Shown here: piece by piece, positions 31,732-41,374 of the stretch | How the letters are laid out: each line of letters opens with the position of its first letter | Position numbering within the stretch: position 1 is the first letter of the stretch | Assembly (NCBI GenBank): GCA_023376005.1 | Contig: CM042157.1 | Location: forward strand, 63,119,587-63,183,586 | From: Doryteuthis pealeii | Taxonomy: Eukaryota; Mollusca; Cephalopoda; Myopsida; Loliginidae | Reading direction: 5' to 3' | Length of the DNA stretch: 64,000 nt | Notes under the pieces: model-generated | The model's input: the letters and a program-made list of their open reading frames with translations, nothing else | Told to the model about the DNA's origin: nothing | Databases searched by the model: none | Position numbers and translations under genes: made by a program

Positions 31732-31733
<2 letters not shown>
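31519..31733. repeat. Near-perfect inverted repeat, 102-bp arms
   Basis: Left arm 31519-31620 and right arm 31632-31733 pair with only three mismatches around an 11-nt loop. Outer ends are ggagaatatgtg / cacatattctcc. No terminal duplication seen. Confidence 0.95.

Positions 31734-31790
<57 letters not shown>
31734..31790. repeat. (TA)n(TG)n
   Basis: ta tract followed by about 13 tg units. Confidence 0.97.
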
Positions 31791-31791
<1 letters not shown>

Positions 31792-31794
31792 TGT

Positions 31795-32005
31795 TGTAGG
31801 AAATGGAATTGGTGACCCGAGTTCAAATCCTGGATGTGGGTGTTTGCGTTTCACTTTGCTAAAGAGCCCAGTCTACCCTACTATTTACCCAAAGCTGGGT
31901 GTAGAATAGATGGTTTCATGCCTTTTCCAAGGGTATTTGCATGAATTGAAATGCAAACAGCCTTGTTCTGGATTTGAACTCTGGTCACCGTTTCCATTTT
32001 CTGCA
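31795..32005. mobile_element. Two tS2 pieces, head to head
   Basis: 31795-31860 reads plus-strand tS2 head (ggaaatgg, gagttcaaatcctgg box B). From 31862 the tS2 body runs in reverse (gagcccagtctaccctact, ttccaagggtatttgc, ggatttgaactctggtc). Confidence 0.7.
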
Positions 32006-32094
32006 GGAATAATCGTTACACAAATTACGTAATTCTGGGTAAAGTTTTGACAATGAGTCTCACCAACCTTGCACTTGGATGGAAATTTTAGATT

Positions 32095-32225
32095 TCCACT
32101 CGGTAGAGCATCCGCCTAGTAACCACTAGGTTCCAGGTTTGATAAGTAGCATGGTAGCACAACTTGTATCTGTGCGGTAAAGTGGGGAGCTGATGGTAGG
32201 TGTGGCGCTTCAGCTCAGACTAAAA
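32095..32225 (+). mobile_element. tS1 SINE, partial
   Basis: cggtagagcatccgcctag, ccaggtttgata, ctgtgcggtaaagtggggag, gatggtaggtgtggcgct; ends in an A-run. Confidence 0.7.
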
Positions 32226-32570
32226 AAAAACACAACGCTGTTTAGAATGATCTTTAAACAATGATATTGTATCTAGGAATGAGGTGTTCACCCATAGCTG
32301 GGGGGATGAGGGGTTCATACCTTTCCCAAAGGTATTAGTCTGATTGCAAACTACACTTAATTGTTGCAAATTATTCATAGAGCGTTCGGCTAAGTAATCA
32401 CAAGGTTCCTGGTTTGATACCGGCACTCGCCTACTCAGCATATGAGTAACACAGAGATCTGTGCGGTAAAGTAAAGAGCTGATGGTAGGTGTGGCACCCC
32501 ACCTCAGACGCTAAAATAATCTCCCTGGTCTAGTGCTAGTGAAAAGAGGATAGACTTCCTCGCTGTCTGG
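32226..32570 (+). repeat. tS5-scrap + tS1 composite block (inverted copy at 37985-38333)
   Basis: The block tgatctttaaacaatgatat, reverse tS5 body (ttcatacctttcccaaaggt), caattgttg-like, then tS1 (agagcgttcggctaag, box B ggtttgatacc) recurs in opposite orientation at 37985-38333 with the same internal junctions. The tS1 portion here continues at 33089-33140 after an L580. Confidence 0.8.
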
Positions 32571-33088
32571 GTGGGTGGCAACCCGTGATGCTTAAGGATA
32601 GAACCCAGGTGGATGAGCAGTCCATGACTTGCAATACTCCACTTTGGCCCTATCTTGGGCTAGACGGGCGGTCGGAGAGGCCCCCTCTGATCAATCGGCT
32701 GGTCACGTCAAGCCTAGCACCTATATGATTTTCCCAACCCTATTGCCCTTATAGCAAGACCCAACCCCTTTTTATCATATGGGTGCTAGAAGGCGGTGAC
32801 TGGGGTTCTACATGTCCTAGGAATGACATTAAATTATCTGATGGTGAGGTTCCAGTTTTGGAGGTTTGGGAATGTGGAGCACCCCTTCAACACCATTGCT
32901 CCCTGGTCCACTCTGACCGGAGTGGTAGCACCTGTTAGGGTCCCATCTATGGGTTAAATAGAAAAACATGAGTTGATGAACAAAATTGTATTATGCATTA
33001 AGAATGAATTTATTTCACAACTTTGTCGGAATTAAATGACCCACCGAGGTTGATATGCCGTAAAATAAAACAAAACAAACAAAACAAA
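32571..33088 (+). mobile_element. 5'-truncated L580 inside tS1, 12-bp TSD
   Basis: Flanks ctcgctgtctgg (32559-32570) and ctcactgtctgg (33089-33100). Starts gtgggtggcaacccgtgatg and ends with the shared tail plus caaaacaaacaaaac. Confidence 0.9.
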
Positions 33089-33295
33089 CTCACTGTCTGG
33101 CTGATATCCACAATAAGCCACTCTGCCTACTTTATTACCTGTGACACTTGAAATATATAGTTTAAAACTTAAAGTTGTTCTAACATGTTACTTGCAAAAA
33201 ATCTTATCTAACCTTTTTGAACCTTAATCTAACTTGATAAAATAATACAAGCCACTCGACCTTATCATAGCCAAACATACATCTTACACCTTTAC

Positions 33296-33862
33296 CGCCC
33301 TGTCGGCTGTGGCGTTATAATACACTGACTGCACCTCTGCAGAGGGGTAAGACCTGTTGTCCGTGGGTGGTGGCTCGTGATGCTTAAGGACGGAATCCTG
33401 GTGGCTGAGCAGTCCATGACATGCAACACTCCACTTAAACCCTTACTTAGGCTAGACAGGCGGTCAGAGAGGCCCCCTCCGATCAATCGACTAGTCATGT
33501 CAAGCCCTAGCATTTATATGATTGTCCCAACCCTATTGCTCTTTATGGCAAGCCCCAACTCTTATATGGGTGCTAGAAGGTGGTGGCTGAGGGTCTACAT
33601 CTGGAAATGATGTTAAACTCTATCTGATGGTGGGTCCAGTTGTGGAGGTTTGGGGAATGTGGAGTACCCCTTCATCACCATTGCTCCTGGTTCACTCTGA
33701 CCCGGAGTGGTAGTACCTGTTAGGGTCCCATCTATGGGTTAAATAGAAAAATGTATTATGAAAAAATTGATTATCCATTAAGAATTGATTTATTTCAAAA
33801 CTTTATCGGCATTAAATGACCCACTGAGGTTGATATGCCGTAAAACAAACCAAACCAAACCA
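33296..33862 (+). mobile_element. L580 retroposon, near full length
   Basis: From cgccctgtcggctgtgg to the tail ggcattaaatgacccactga, gttgatatgccgtaaaac, (aaacc)n. Small internal deletion in the gggg..ccacctg region. Confidence 0.8.
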
Positions 33863-33954
33863 ATAGATATAACTTAGATGAGTGGAGTGAGAGAGAAATA
33901 TATTTTATGTGTAAAAGAAAGATTTCAACGAGCTTTATTTAACAATATATTCAT

Positions 33955-34165
33955 ATACCAACCCCTCTGCACGAGCAGGATGTGAACGAGGTCAATTTCT
34001 TAAGCGGAGTTTAACAGGTTTGAATTCAGAGTTTTCCTTCTCCTAGACCGGTTGCCTAACCAAGGTTAAAGAGCCCAGTCTCCCCTATTATTTATCCATA
34101 GCTGGAGGGAGAGTAGGATTCATACCTTTCCCAAGGGTATTAGCGCTAAGTGAAATGCAATTACC
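33955..34165 (-). mobile_element. tS2 SINE, reverse
   Basis: ccaacccctctgcacgagca, tgaattcagagttttccttc, gaccggttgcctaaccaagg, tttcccaagggtattagcgc. A stub of L580 (gcaaacacccaccccttttt) follows at 34205-34265. Confidence 0.8.
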
Positions 34166-34299
34166 ATGTAAAACAACTAACCAACCACACACACATTCTA
34201 ATTGCTCTTCCGGCAAACACCCACCCCTTTTTATCATATAGTTGCTTGAAGGTGGTGGCCGAGGGTCAACCACCAGTATTTATTAAATATTAAGCAAAT

Positions 34300-34303
34300 C
34301 ATG

Positions 34304-34375
<72 letters not shown>
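34300..34375. repeat. (TG)n(TA)n
   Basis: About 17 tg then about 17 ta units, beside a hammerhead relic. Confidence 0.97.
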
Positions 34376-34377
<2 letters not shown>

Positions 34378-34430
34378 GAATGAAGTGACAAATAAAAGTT
34401 TTAGCTTTTATTCATTTATTTGGGAACGAT

Positions 34431-34473
34431 ATTACTACCAATGGTTTGCTGCTAAAAGCATTCATCAGGTAAA
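34431..34473 (-). ncRNA. Hammerhead relic (GAAA region changed)
   Basis: Minus strand: stem I ttac / gtaa, core ctgatga, stem II tgct-ttt-agca, stem III accattggt, A17. The GAA segment reads gcaa, so catalysis is doubtful. Confidence 0.5.
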
Positions 34474-34629
34474 CGAAATGGTTTTTTTTTTAATAGAGAA
34501 TAATTGGGTAGAAGAGGTGTGTGTGGGTTATGTATATGGATTGAAGTGTGATAGTAGGTGTTTATTTTCATGTCGGCATTTCGATAGGATTTCCAATATA
34601 TATGTATATATGTATGTATATATATATAA

Positions 34630-34690
34630 ACAGGATTTGGCATTAAATAACTCACAAGGACTGATATGCTGTTAAACACCAACCAACTAA
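34630..34690 (+). mobile_element. Solo LINE-like SINE tail
   Basis: ggcattaaataactcacaag then gatatgctgttaaacacc, with (aacc)n after it. No head. Confidence 0.6.
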
Positions 34691-34694
34691 CCAA

Positions 34695-34885
34695 CACACG
34701 GAGATTACGGTCAAGTCATGCTGAAAGCACCAGTTCCTGCTAGATCACTGAATTTAAGCAGCGATAAGCCTGTTCAATACTTAATTGGGTGACCAACAGC
34801 AGGTATTGTAAACGACCAGAGTCGTTTGGTTATCAAAATGACTTGATTAAGTATTAAATGATGTTGAAAAGGTTTGATATGCCGT
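34695..34885 (+). mobile_element. 5S-SINE, complete with LINE-like tail
   Basis: 5S-like head (tcactgaatttaagcagcga, gcctgttcaatacttaattg, gggtgacca), spacer with tatcaaaatgacttgattaa, and the shared tail tattaaatgatgttgaaaag, gtttgatatgccgtaaaac. It shows the 5S head and LINE-like tail are one element. Confidence 0.8.
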
Positions 34886-35159
34886 AAAACAGGACAACCA
34901 GGCTAGATATCTCAATTGGTCCTACTATTTTATCCATAGGGAGAGAACAGGTGGTTACCAATGTTAATCAGGTATTTATAGAAAAGAAATGCAAAAAAGT
35001 TGACTGCTCCTGTCTTGGTCATCTCATTTTTTTTATTGTTATTTTCTAAACGTAACTTAGCATATTGGCACCAATACCAAGTATATTGTCGTGAGTGTTT
35101 TTTCAATGTCTACTAATAAGAGCCATTTATCATTGACTATGAAAATTTACTTTTGCATT

Positions 35160-35167
<8 letters not shown>

Positions 35168-35201
<34 letters not shown>
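35168..35201. repeat. (TA)n
   Basis: About 17 units. Confidence 0.97.
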
Positions 35202-35204
<3 letters not shown>

Positions 35205-35302
35205 AAAAGAGAGGAAATGAATCCGACAGTATGAGAATGAACAAGATGGAATGAAAACACCACACAATGCTGTTAAAGAGAAAACAATTTATAACATAAT
35301 CA

Positions 35303-35353
35303 TAGCTGATATTGATCAATATTTCGATTTTACAAAAATCTTCTTCAGAGCCC
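35303..35353 (-). ncRNA. Hammerhead ribozyme motif
   Basis: Minus strand: stem I gct / agc plus a wobble, core ctgaaga, extra A, stem II gatttt..aaaatc, gaa, long palindromic stem III atattgatcaatat, C17. Core complete apart from the extra base before stem II. Confidence 0.6.
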
Positions 35354-35985
35354 GTTTACTCCGTGATGTTTGTGATTGGAGCAGTGAATAAATGAACGAA
35401 ATAAAACTTTAAATTTGTCATGAGAGTCCACAAAGAACTCACATTGGGTTGAAAGGAGCCATGACCAAAAAAGGTTGAGAAACACTGGTTTAGAAGAAAA
35501 TTAACTTTCTCTTCAAAGAAAATATTAGGTATGTATTTTATTTATGGGCAGTACTGTATGTGTTTGGGTTGGAGGGAATAGTCATCATACTCAATAAGCT
35601 GTAAGTTATATTGTCTCGAAATACAACTCTAAAATTGGCAGTATTTAACGTATGGAGGAAGGAGCTTACAGTGCTCTAGAATCCCTAGCTGTACATGTTT
35701 TTCATCCGCTCATCCTCGATGGATGCCCCCTCCCTGATCCGCTGAACATAAATCCTGGATATATCCTTGACGTACACCCGGATCGAAAGACCCATTTCCA
35801 TTACTGGTCAAAATGCAGCGACGATATCGGATTTGGCGTATGAATGATGTTGTAAGCCTTCAATAAAGATTGCGAGTGCTGCACATTAAAAATTCATGAG
35901 TGGAAGCGGGCAGAAATTGGGGGTCATTGAAACTGCACCCAGATCTTTACTCTCTGTAACTGTGCAAACTTTGTCAACGGCTATC
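35354..35985. other. Unassigned region
   Basis: A 63-codon open frame at 35652-35843 has no recognisable motif. A scrap ccaaaaaaggttgagaaac lies near 35466. No family match. Confidence 0.35.
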
Positions 35986-35989
35986 AAGT

Positions 35990-36100
35990 ATTACGGCTTG
36001 CAGATCAGTATTAGTGAGTTTGATTCTCACTGGGTGATCTCTGCAGGGTTAGGGTTATTTTTTGCCTTGTGCTAAGGTAAGCATCTTTTTGTTTTCTCTC
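35990..36100 (+). mobile_element. tS4 SINE fragment
   Basis: acggcttgcagatcag, then gagtttgattctcactgggt (box B) and gccttgtgctaaggtaagc. Confidence 0.6.
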
Positions 36101-36104
36101 TTCT

Positions 36105-36715
36105 TTTTTAATAGCATATCAACCTTTATGGGTTATTTAATGTTAAAACTCTCCTTGTAGAAGAACAGTAGTGGTACTATCTAACCCATAGCTGGGCGGA
36201 TGAGGTAGTTCGTACCTTTCCCAAGGGTATTAGTCTGAAAGTGAACATAATAGCACAACTAGAGTTCAAACTTGCTTACTATTGTAGCATGTTTATCTGA
36301 ATTTTTGAGATGAGGCTTGATAATTTGTATTACTAGGATTATTCTGACTATTGTCCTCATCTTTATTATCTGTACAACCTTTAAGGATGATGTGCCCGAT
36401 TACGACAAAAAGGCTCCAGAGTTAACAAAGCTTAACACCTGTACCCCAACTATGGTTAGCGGAATGAGAACAGGATACCTCTGTGGATTGAATAAAGGGT
36501 TGGGTTCAAAAGTTCCATGATGGCTCCTGATTACGACAAGAAGGTTCCAGAGTCCGACAACAAACAAATACCTGAAGAAGGCCGGAGGGCACATCTGCCG
36601 AGACGTTGTACAAATAACAATAAAGATGAGGACAATAGTCAGAATAATCCTAATAATACATATGAAGTATGAGTCCAGTATGTTAGCCACTACACCATGG
36701 GGATTCCCCACATTT
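36105..36715 (-). mobile_element. tS5 SINE, reverse, split by PAL
   Basis: Tail and body 36110-36300 (atcaacctttatgggttatt, agaacagtagtggtactatc, cctttcccaagggtattag). The head returns at 36672-36715 (gagtccag, gttagccactacaccatggg) after the PAL element at 36302-36670. Confidence 0.75.
36302..36670. mobile_element. PAL palindromic element with hammerhead-like core
   Basis: Left atgaggcttgataatttgta, attctgactattgtcctcat, and right atgaggacaatagtcagaat, attattacata-like, are inverted. The right half contains acctgaagaaggccggaggg then the eroded gccgagacgttgt of the hammerhead-like block discussed at 42712-42910. Other copies: 46490-46770, 47780-47850, 59610-59695. Confidence 0.75.
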
Positions 36716-36794
36716 CACAATGGTTGGTTGGTTGGTTGGTTTTACGTAAAGCATTAAAAATAGGAATTTGAGTTGTTTCTATACATATTGTCAA

Positions 36795-37025
36795 AATTTG
36801 GTTTGATTTCTTTGTTTAATGACATATCAACTATCATGGGTTATTTAATGCCAAAGCCATCCTCATAGAACAGTAGTGGTACTATTTAACCCATAGCTTG
36901 GGGTATGATGTGGTTCATACCTTTCCCAAGGATATTGGCCTGGAAGTGAAGTAATAGCTCAAGTAGAATTTGAATTTGCTTATTACAATATCGCAGAGTC
37001 CAGCACATTAACCATGGGGGTTCTT
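36795..37025 (-). mobile_element. tS5 SINE, reverse
   Basis: atcaactatcatgggttatt, gccaaagccatcctcataga, acccatagcttgggg, cctttcccaaggatattgg, and the head end ccagcacattaaccatgggg. Confidence 0.8.
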
Positions 37026-37059
37026 CCCAGTAAATGTTGGATTCATGCCTTTCTCATGC

Positions 37060-37374
37060 ATATATATATATATATTTAATATATACCAAACTTGTTGGTA
37101 AACCCTCGCGGTAAGAAAAAAAAACGGCAAATAGTTTGATTGTAAAAATATACTACCAAACATCAACTGGGAAGAAAAAATTTTTTGGAAAAAAGAAAAG
37201 ACCAAGATAATCGTACCAACAAAAAATAATCTATTTGGCCAAAAGAAAAAACAATTTATATGCATATATATATATATATATATATATATAAGATATATAT
37301 CATACAAAACCGCCAGGAGACTAAAGCTAATAAGTAAAAAGTGCTCAATACCTAAGTAGAGCAAATAATTTATC

Positions 37375-37411
<37 letters not shown>

Positions 37412-37545
37412 ACATACACACACAAACGCATATAATAGCACACACACACACACATTGTAAATATATATATTTACAAGAGTAAAATATAGAAATAAATCCG
37501 ACATATATGTATATAATTGCACATATATGCAGAAATGCATAAAAT

Positions 37546-37593
<48 letters not shown>

Positions 37594-37599
37594 CACACA
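37060..37599. repeat. (TA)n/(CA)n cluster with R5
   Basis: (TA)n at 37062-37075, 37265-37290, 37379-37407 and 37557-37590. R5 at 37083-37215 (accaaacttgttggtaaacc, caaatagtttgattgtaaaa) recurs reversed at 52653-52755. The motif agtgctcaatacctaagtag near 37338 is the reverse of the gtattgagcact motif found near hammerheads. Confidence 0.75.
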
Positions 37600-37859
37600 G
37601 GAAGCGCTGGTGTAATGGTTAAAGTCATGGGAAATGGACTCGTCGTCCCAAGTTCAAATCCTGGACGTGGTAATTGCATTTCACTTAGCACTAATACCCT
37701 TGGGAAAGGTATGAATCCTACTCTCCCTCCAGCTATGGGTAAATAGTAGGGCAGACTGGGCTCTTTAACCTTGGTTAGGCAACCGGTCTAGGAGAAGGAA
37801 AACTCTGAATTCAAACCTGTTAAACTATATACTATATATAACGGTAAATATATATATAT
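37600..37859 (+). mobile_element. tS2 SINE, complete, TSD aatcacaca
   Basis: The head gcgctggtgtaatggttaaa has box A. Box B agttcaaatcc is at 37651-37661. Body as at 10622. Flanking tataaatcacaca-type repeats at 37591-37599 and 37860-37868 mark insertion in a (TA)n edge. Confidence 0.85.
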
Positions 37860-37974
37860 AATCACACATACGTGTATTACTATAAGCATTTGTTCCTAAT
37901 ATGAGTAATTTGTACACAGTTATATGGTTTCAATTATTACTGTGAAATACAAATAAAGTCATCAGGTCGGCTCA

Positions 37975-38333
37975 ATGTTGCTATCAGCCAGACATCGATG
38001 GAGTCTATCCCCTTTTCACTAGTGCTAGACTAAGGAGATTATATTAGCGTCTGAGGTGGGGCGCCACACCTACCATCAGCTCCTCAATTTACTGCACAGA
38101 TCCCTGTGCTACTCATACGCTGAGTAGGCGAGTGCCGGTATTGAACTAGGAACCTTGTGATTACCTAGCTGAACGCTCTACGAATAATTTGCAACAATTG
38201 CAAAATGTAGTTTGCAATCAGACTAATACCCTTGGGAAAGGTATGAACCCCCTCATCCCATTAGCTATGGGTGAACACGTGATTCCTAGATACAATATCA
38301 TTGTTTAAAGATCATTCTAAACACTGTCTCAAA
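37975..38333 (-). mobile_element. tS1 SINE and tS5 scrap, inverted copy of 32226-32570
   Basis: ctatccccttttcactagtg, ggtattgaactagg (box B reverse), gctgaacgctctacg (head), then cagactaatacccttgggaa and gatacaatatcattgtttaa. Same composite as at 32226 in reverse. Confidence 0.8.
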
Positions 38334-38335
38334 TA

Positions 38336-38775
38336 GATCTATTTGCCCCATAGATGAGACTCTAACAAGTACTACGTGTCTGGGACTAATGGCAATGAAG
38401 GGGTACTATGCACTTCCTAGAGCTCTAGAATAGGTGCCTCAACATCAATTGTAGTTTAGTATCATGCTCAGGATGGCTGAATTTGCAAATCGGTCGGAAA
38501 ATTAAAACATATTACAGGGTGACCCAGAAAAAAAAACCCAAATTATTTATTTATTTTTCCATTAAACTAACCCTAAACCCCAACCCTAACACTAAATCCC
38601 CCCTAGTTAAAATTAAGTTTTATTACAAAATTTGTGGGTTCTGTTTTTCCTGGGTCACCCTAATTTTCCGACCGATTTGCAAGTTTAGCCCCCAGGATAC
38701 CTCCTTTTTGGGTGGGGTGGGGGTCTTATTCCTCTAAAGAGGATACAGTCGGCGTATTCTAAACTGAGGGTTTTT
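38336..38775 (-). mobile_element. L580, reverse, interrupted by GG-MITE
   Basis: Eroded 3' half at 38340-38470 (gactctaacaagtactacg, ggcaatgaaggggtactatg) and the head at 38730-38765 (ctctaaagaggatacagtcg, gcgtattctaa), with the GG-MITE 38475-38690 in between. Confidence 0.65.
38475..38690. mobile_element. GG-MITE, 8-bp TSD (1 mismatch)
   Basis: Flanks ctcaggat (38467-38474) and cccaggat (38691-38698). Ends ggctgaatttgcaaatcggt and accgatttgcaagtttagcc. Inside, a second pair of inverted ends (acagggtgacccagaaaaaa / cctgggtcaccct) is shared with 47936-48252. Confidence 0.85.
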
Positions 38776-38900
38776 AAAGTAAAACCCCTGTTTATGAGAT
38801 ATCTATACTTACCTGTATACTTTTTTACATCTCGACCGGAAAACTATTTCGGGTCAAAATTTGCATTAGTCATACAGGTAAGTATAGATATTGATATAAA
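38776..38900. repeat. Short inverted repeat
   Basis: gatatctatacttacctgta (38800-38819) pairs with tacaggtaagtatagatat (38874-38892) across a 54-bp spacer. Confidence 0.8.
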
Positions 38901-38944
38901 CTCTATATGGTTTTTGACTTCGGGCTGAAGTAATAGGGCTATTT

Positions 38945-39100
38945 AGACTGTTTAGATGTGGCACAAGGCCAGAAGTATAGGGCTCCCAATGAGAATCTAA
39001 CTAATATTAGTCTTCGAATCTAGCTTGGTAACCATTACACCACGTGATGAGAGATATCTATCTATCTATCTATCTATCTATTTATTTATTTATTTATTCG
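38945..39100 (-). mobile_element. tS4 SINE followed by (CTAT)n
   Basis: gtggcacaaggccagaagta, aatgagaatctaact, tagcttggtaaccattacac (box A reverse) then (ctat)n at 39056-39080 and (ttta)n. Confidence 0.7.
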
Positions 39101-39424
39101 GCCTTAAGCTTGTATCTCAATGGGTTGGCGAATTTCAAAATGGACACTCTATCTAGAGTGCATTTTATTGTCACACGTATCGATGCCCGGTCCGTGGATG
39201 TCTGTAAACCACTTTTTGATGACTCTATTCAAATATTGTAAAGATTCAATTTCTAGCATATGTTCTGCCATCTTCTAATAATCACGTGTAGATATTTACT
39301 AAATAAAGTCTGACACAAGGTCACGATCCTGTAAATATATTGTTACATATTGATTTATAAAACCTTGTTTTTCGTTTATAATTTTCATTATTTCCGTAAG
39401 CTAAAATTTTAAAAAATCAACAGG

Positions 39425-39551
39425 AGTTTGTTTATTCTTTCTTTTTATGAATGGACAAAAAAATTTTCAAAATAATATTAACATTTATGCAACTTTCCTT
39501 GTGTTAAATATAGGGGGGGGGTACATTTCACAGGGAAAATTGGTGGTACCT
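39425..39551 (-). mobile_element. R6 (hAT-like) terminal fragment
   Basis: Reverse of the R6 left end: ttttcaaaataatattaaca, ccttgtgttaaatatagggg, cagggaaaattggtggtacc. Confidence 0.7.
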
Positions 39552-39568
39552 ATTGATTTAATACATTA

Positions 39569-40032
39569 TTAGCAGGACTTGTGGATATATCACAGTATGA
39601 TAATTTAATTGACGTTTCATATGTTTACTTAAGAGCTATTGCTAAATAGTTCAATGTGTAAAAAGTATAATGATCTTTAACTCTCTCTCACCTTTTTTTC
39701 CTTTCTTTTCTTTTTAATATGTTCGATTGAAACAGATTAACGTTATCGCTTCCGCGCACCCAAACCCTCTCTATCTTTCCCCTACTTTTTTGTTATATTT
39801 TTTCTGTGTAGCTTGTTCTTTTTCTACCCTTTCTTTATAATAAAAACGGAATGGTTCATTATTTAGCTGAGGTGATAAGAATAAGAATTCGGTGGATAAG
39901 CAACACTAGATAATTACAATGTATATTTTTTTCATTTCATCTTGGACGATTTGGACGGTCTCCTTTTTAACCAGAGGATGTTGCAAGATGATAACGGTCG
40001 TACAATTAAGGAACAAGAGTATTAATAATAGA
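39569..40032 (-). mobile_element. Hel-C Helitron, uninterrupted copy
   Basis: Minus strand: A then TCtattattaatactc at 40032, and the 3' hairpin ctgtgatatatccacaa with gtcctgCTAA (39572-39569) then T. 464 bp, co-linear with 21290-22096 once its L580 is removed. Confidence 0.75.
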
Positions 40033-40304
40033 TTTCCAAACCAGTTATTGATTATTATAATGATAAATAATTATAAATACACAGAAATTGTTTGTATAAA
40101 TAATTACAAGTACACAATTGTAATAATAATAATAATAATAATATATAATATAAATCATTATAATAATCAATTACAATAATAAAACTATAATAATTAAAAC
40201 TTTAACTACACAACTCTTACTATAATTTGTTTTACCCCTCCACACATTCACCCCTTTTTTTCTCTTCACTTATTTGAAACACAAACGTATATCTACATAG
40301 ACAC

Positions 40305-40307
<3 letters not shown>

Positions 40308-40343
<36 letters not shown>

Positions 40344-40510
40344 GAAAAATGAGTAAAGAAAAGAAATGTAGATGGATAAAATGAATTTAATCGATATCTC
40401 ATTAATCGATATCACTTACACATGTGTTTCGGTCAGTTTATGTGTGTGAAAATATTTCGCACACATAGAAGAATCGACCTTCATCAGAGTGAACATTTAT
40501 TTTGAATGAA

Positions 40511-40560
<50 letters not shown>
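40308..40560. repeat. (TA)n - hammerhead - (TA)n module
   Basis: (TA)n at 40308-40340 and 40513-40560 enclose a 170-bp segment with the hammerhead 40412-40492 and a small inverted repeat atcgatatc..gatatcac-type near 40391-40414. Confidence 0.8.
40412..40492 (-). ncRNA. Hammerhead ribozyme with long stem II
   Basis: Minus strand: stem I tcact / agtga (5 bp), core ctgatga, extra A, stem II ggtc..gacc enclosing a further hairpin (atgtgtgcgaaa / ttttcacacacat), gaa, palindromic stem III acacatgtgt, A17 at 40417. All invariant core bases are present. Confidence 0.7.
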
Positions 40561-40564
<4 letters not shown>

Positions 40565-40569
40565 ATATA

Positions 40570-40625
40570 TATGGACTTGGTATTAAATAACCCACAGGGG
40601 TTGATATACCATTAAACACCAACCA
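40570..40625 (+). mobile_element. Solo LINE-like SINE tail
   Basis: ggtattaaataacccacagg, gttgatataccattaaac. Confidence 0.6.
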
Positions 40626-41374
40626 ACACAGGTCTATTCAGATTCTGAATTAGCTTAGAAAATAGCTTTTTCTTCTTTTTTTTTCATTTTATACATATAT
40701 ATTTCTTTCTTTCTTTATTTTTTTTACGGAACCAACTTGCTGTACGGTAATTTTGTTATTTGCACGTTTATAAATGCGCGTGTAGTTCAATGTAAGTCTA
40801 CATAAAGCGTAAGGTGTGTATTCTTTTTAAATCTTTACTTACTGTATTGTTTTGTGTATTTTTATTAGTCGCTACGATAAGGTTGGGCTTTGTAAGTCAT
40901 TGATATTTGAATGCTATGTGCAAGTGCGAGGAAGTGTGCTGGCTGACAGCTTCTCGCTTTTGCTGACTGCCTGTTTTGTAGTACTTCTTAAAGGGGCTCG
41001 ACAGTCTATGTACTATGATAGCGCGCTATAAGCAGCCGGCGTTATAAGCTTTCAAATAAGAAAAAAGCTTTTTTTTTTCTTTCTTTTTTTCTTTTCTTTC
41101 TTTTGGTATTTATTAACAACAGCTTTTTAAAAACCTTCGCCTCCATGATGGCGATTATTGCCATAGCGCAGCTGGGACTTGTATGTAGACTATTCATTTT
41201 CATTATTATTATTATTATTATATTTTTTTCTGTAAAGAGAATGTACAAAAAAATAACTAGATTTTAATGTTAGACAACAAAATGTTATGTTGTTTTTCTC
41301 ATTCGTAACAAGTGAATAGTTTATATCTCGGGATAATGTGTGTATATTTTATCCGCATCACTCCGCACCTCCTC
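40626..41374. other. Unassigned spacer
   Basis: Single-copy-looking sequence with T-runs and (att)n at 41202-41222. No coding signal. Confidence 0.35.

Noticed and set aside
35652..35843. 63-codon frame as a small gene
   Set aside because: No homology, no repeat context, length expected by chance.
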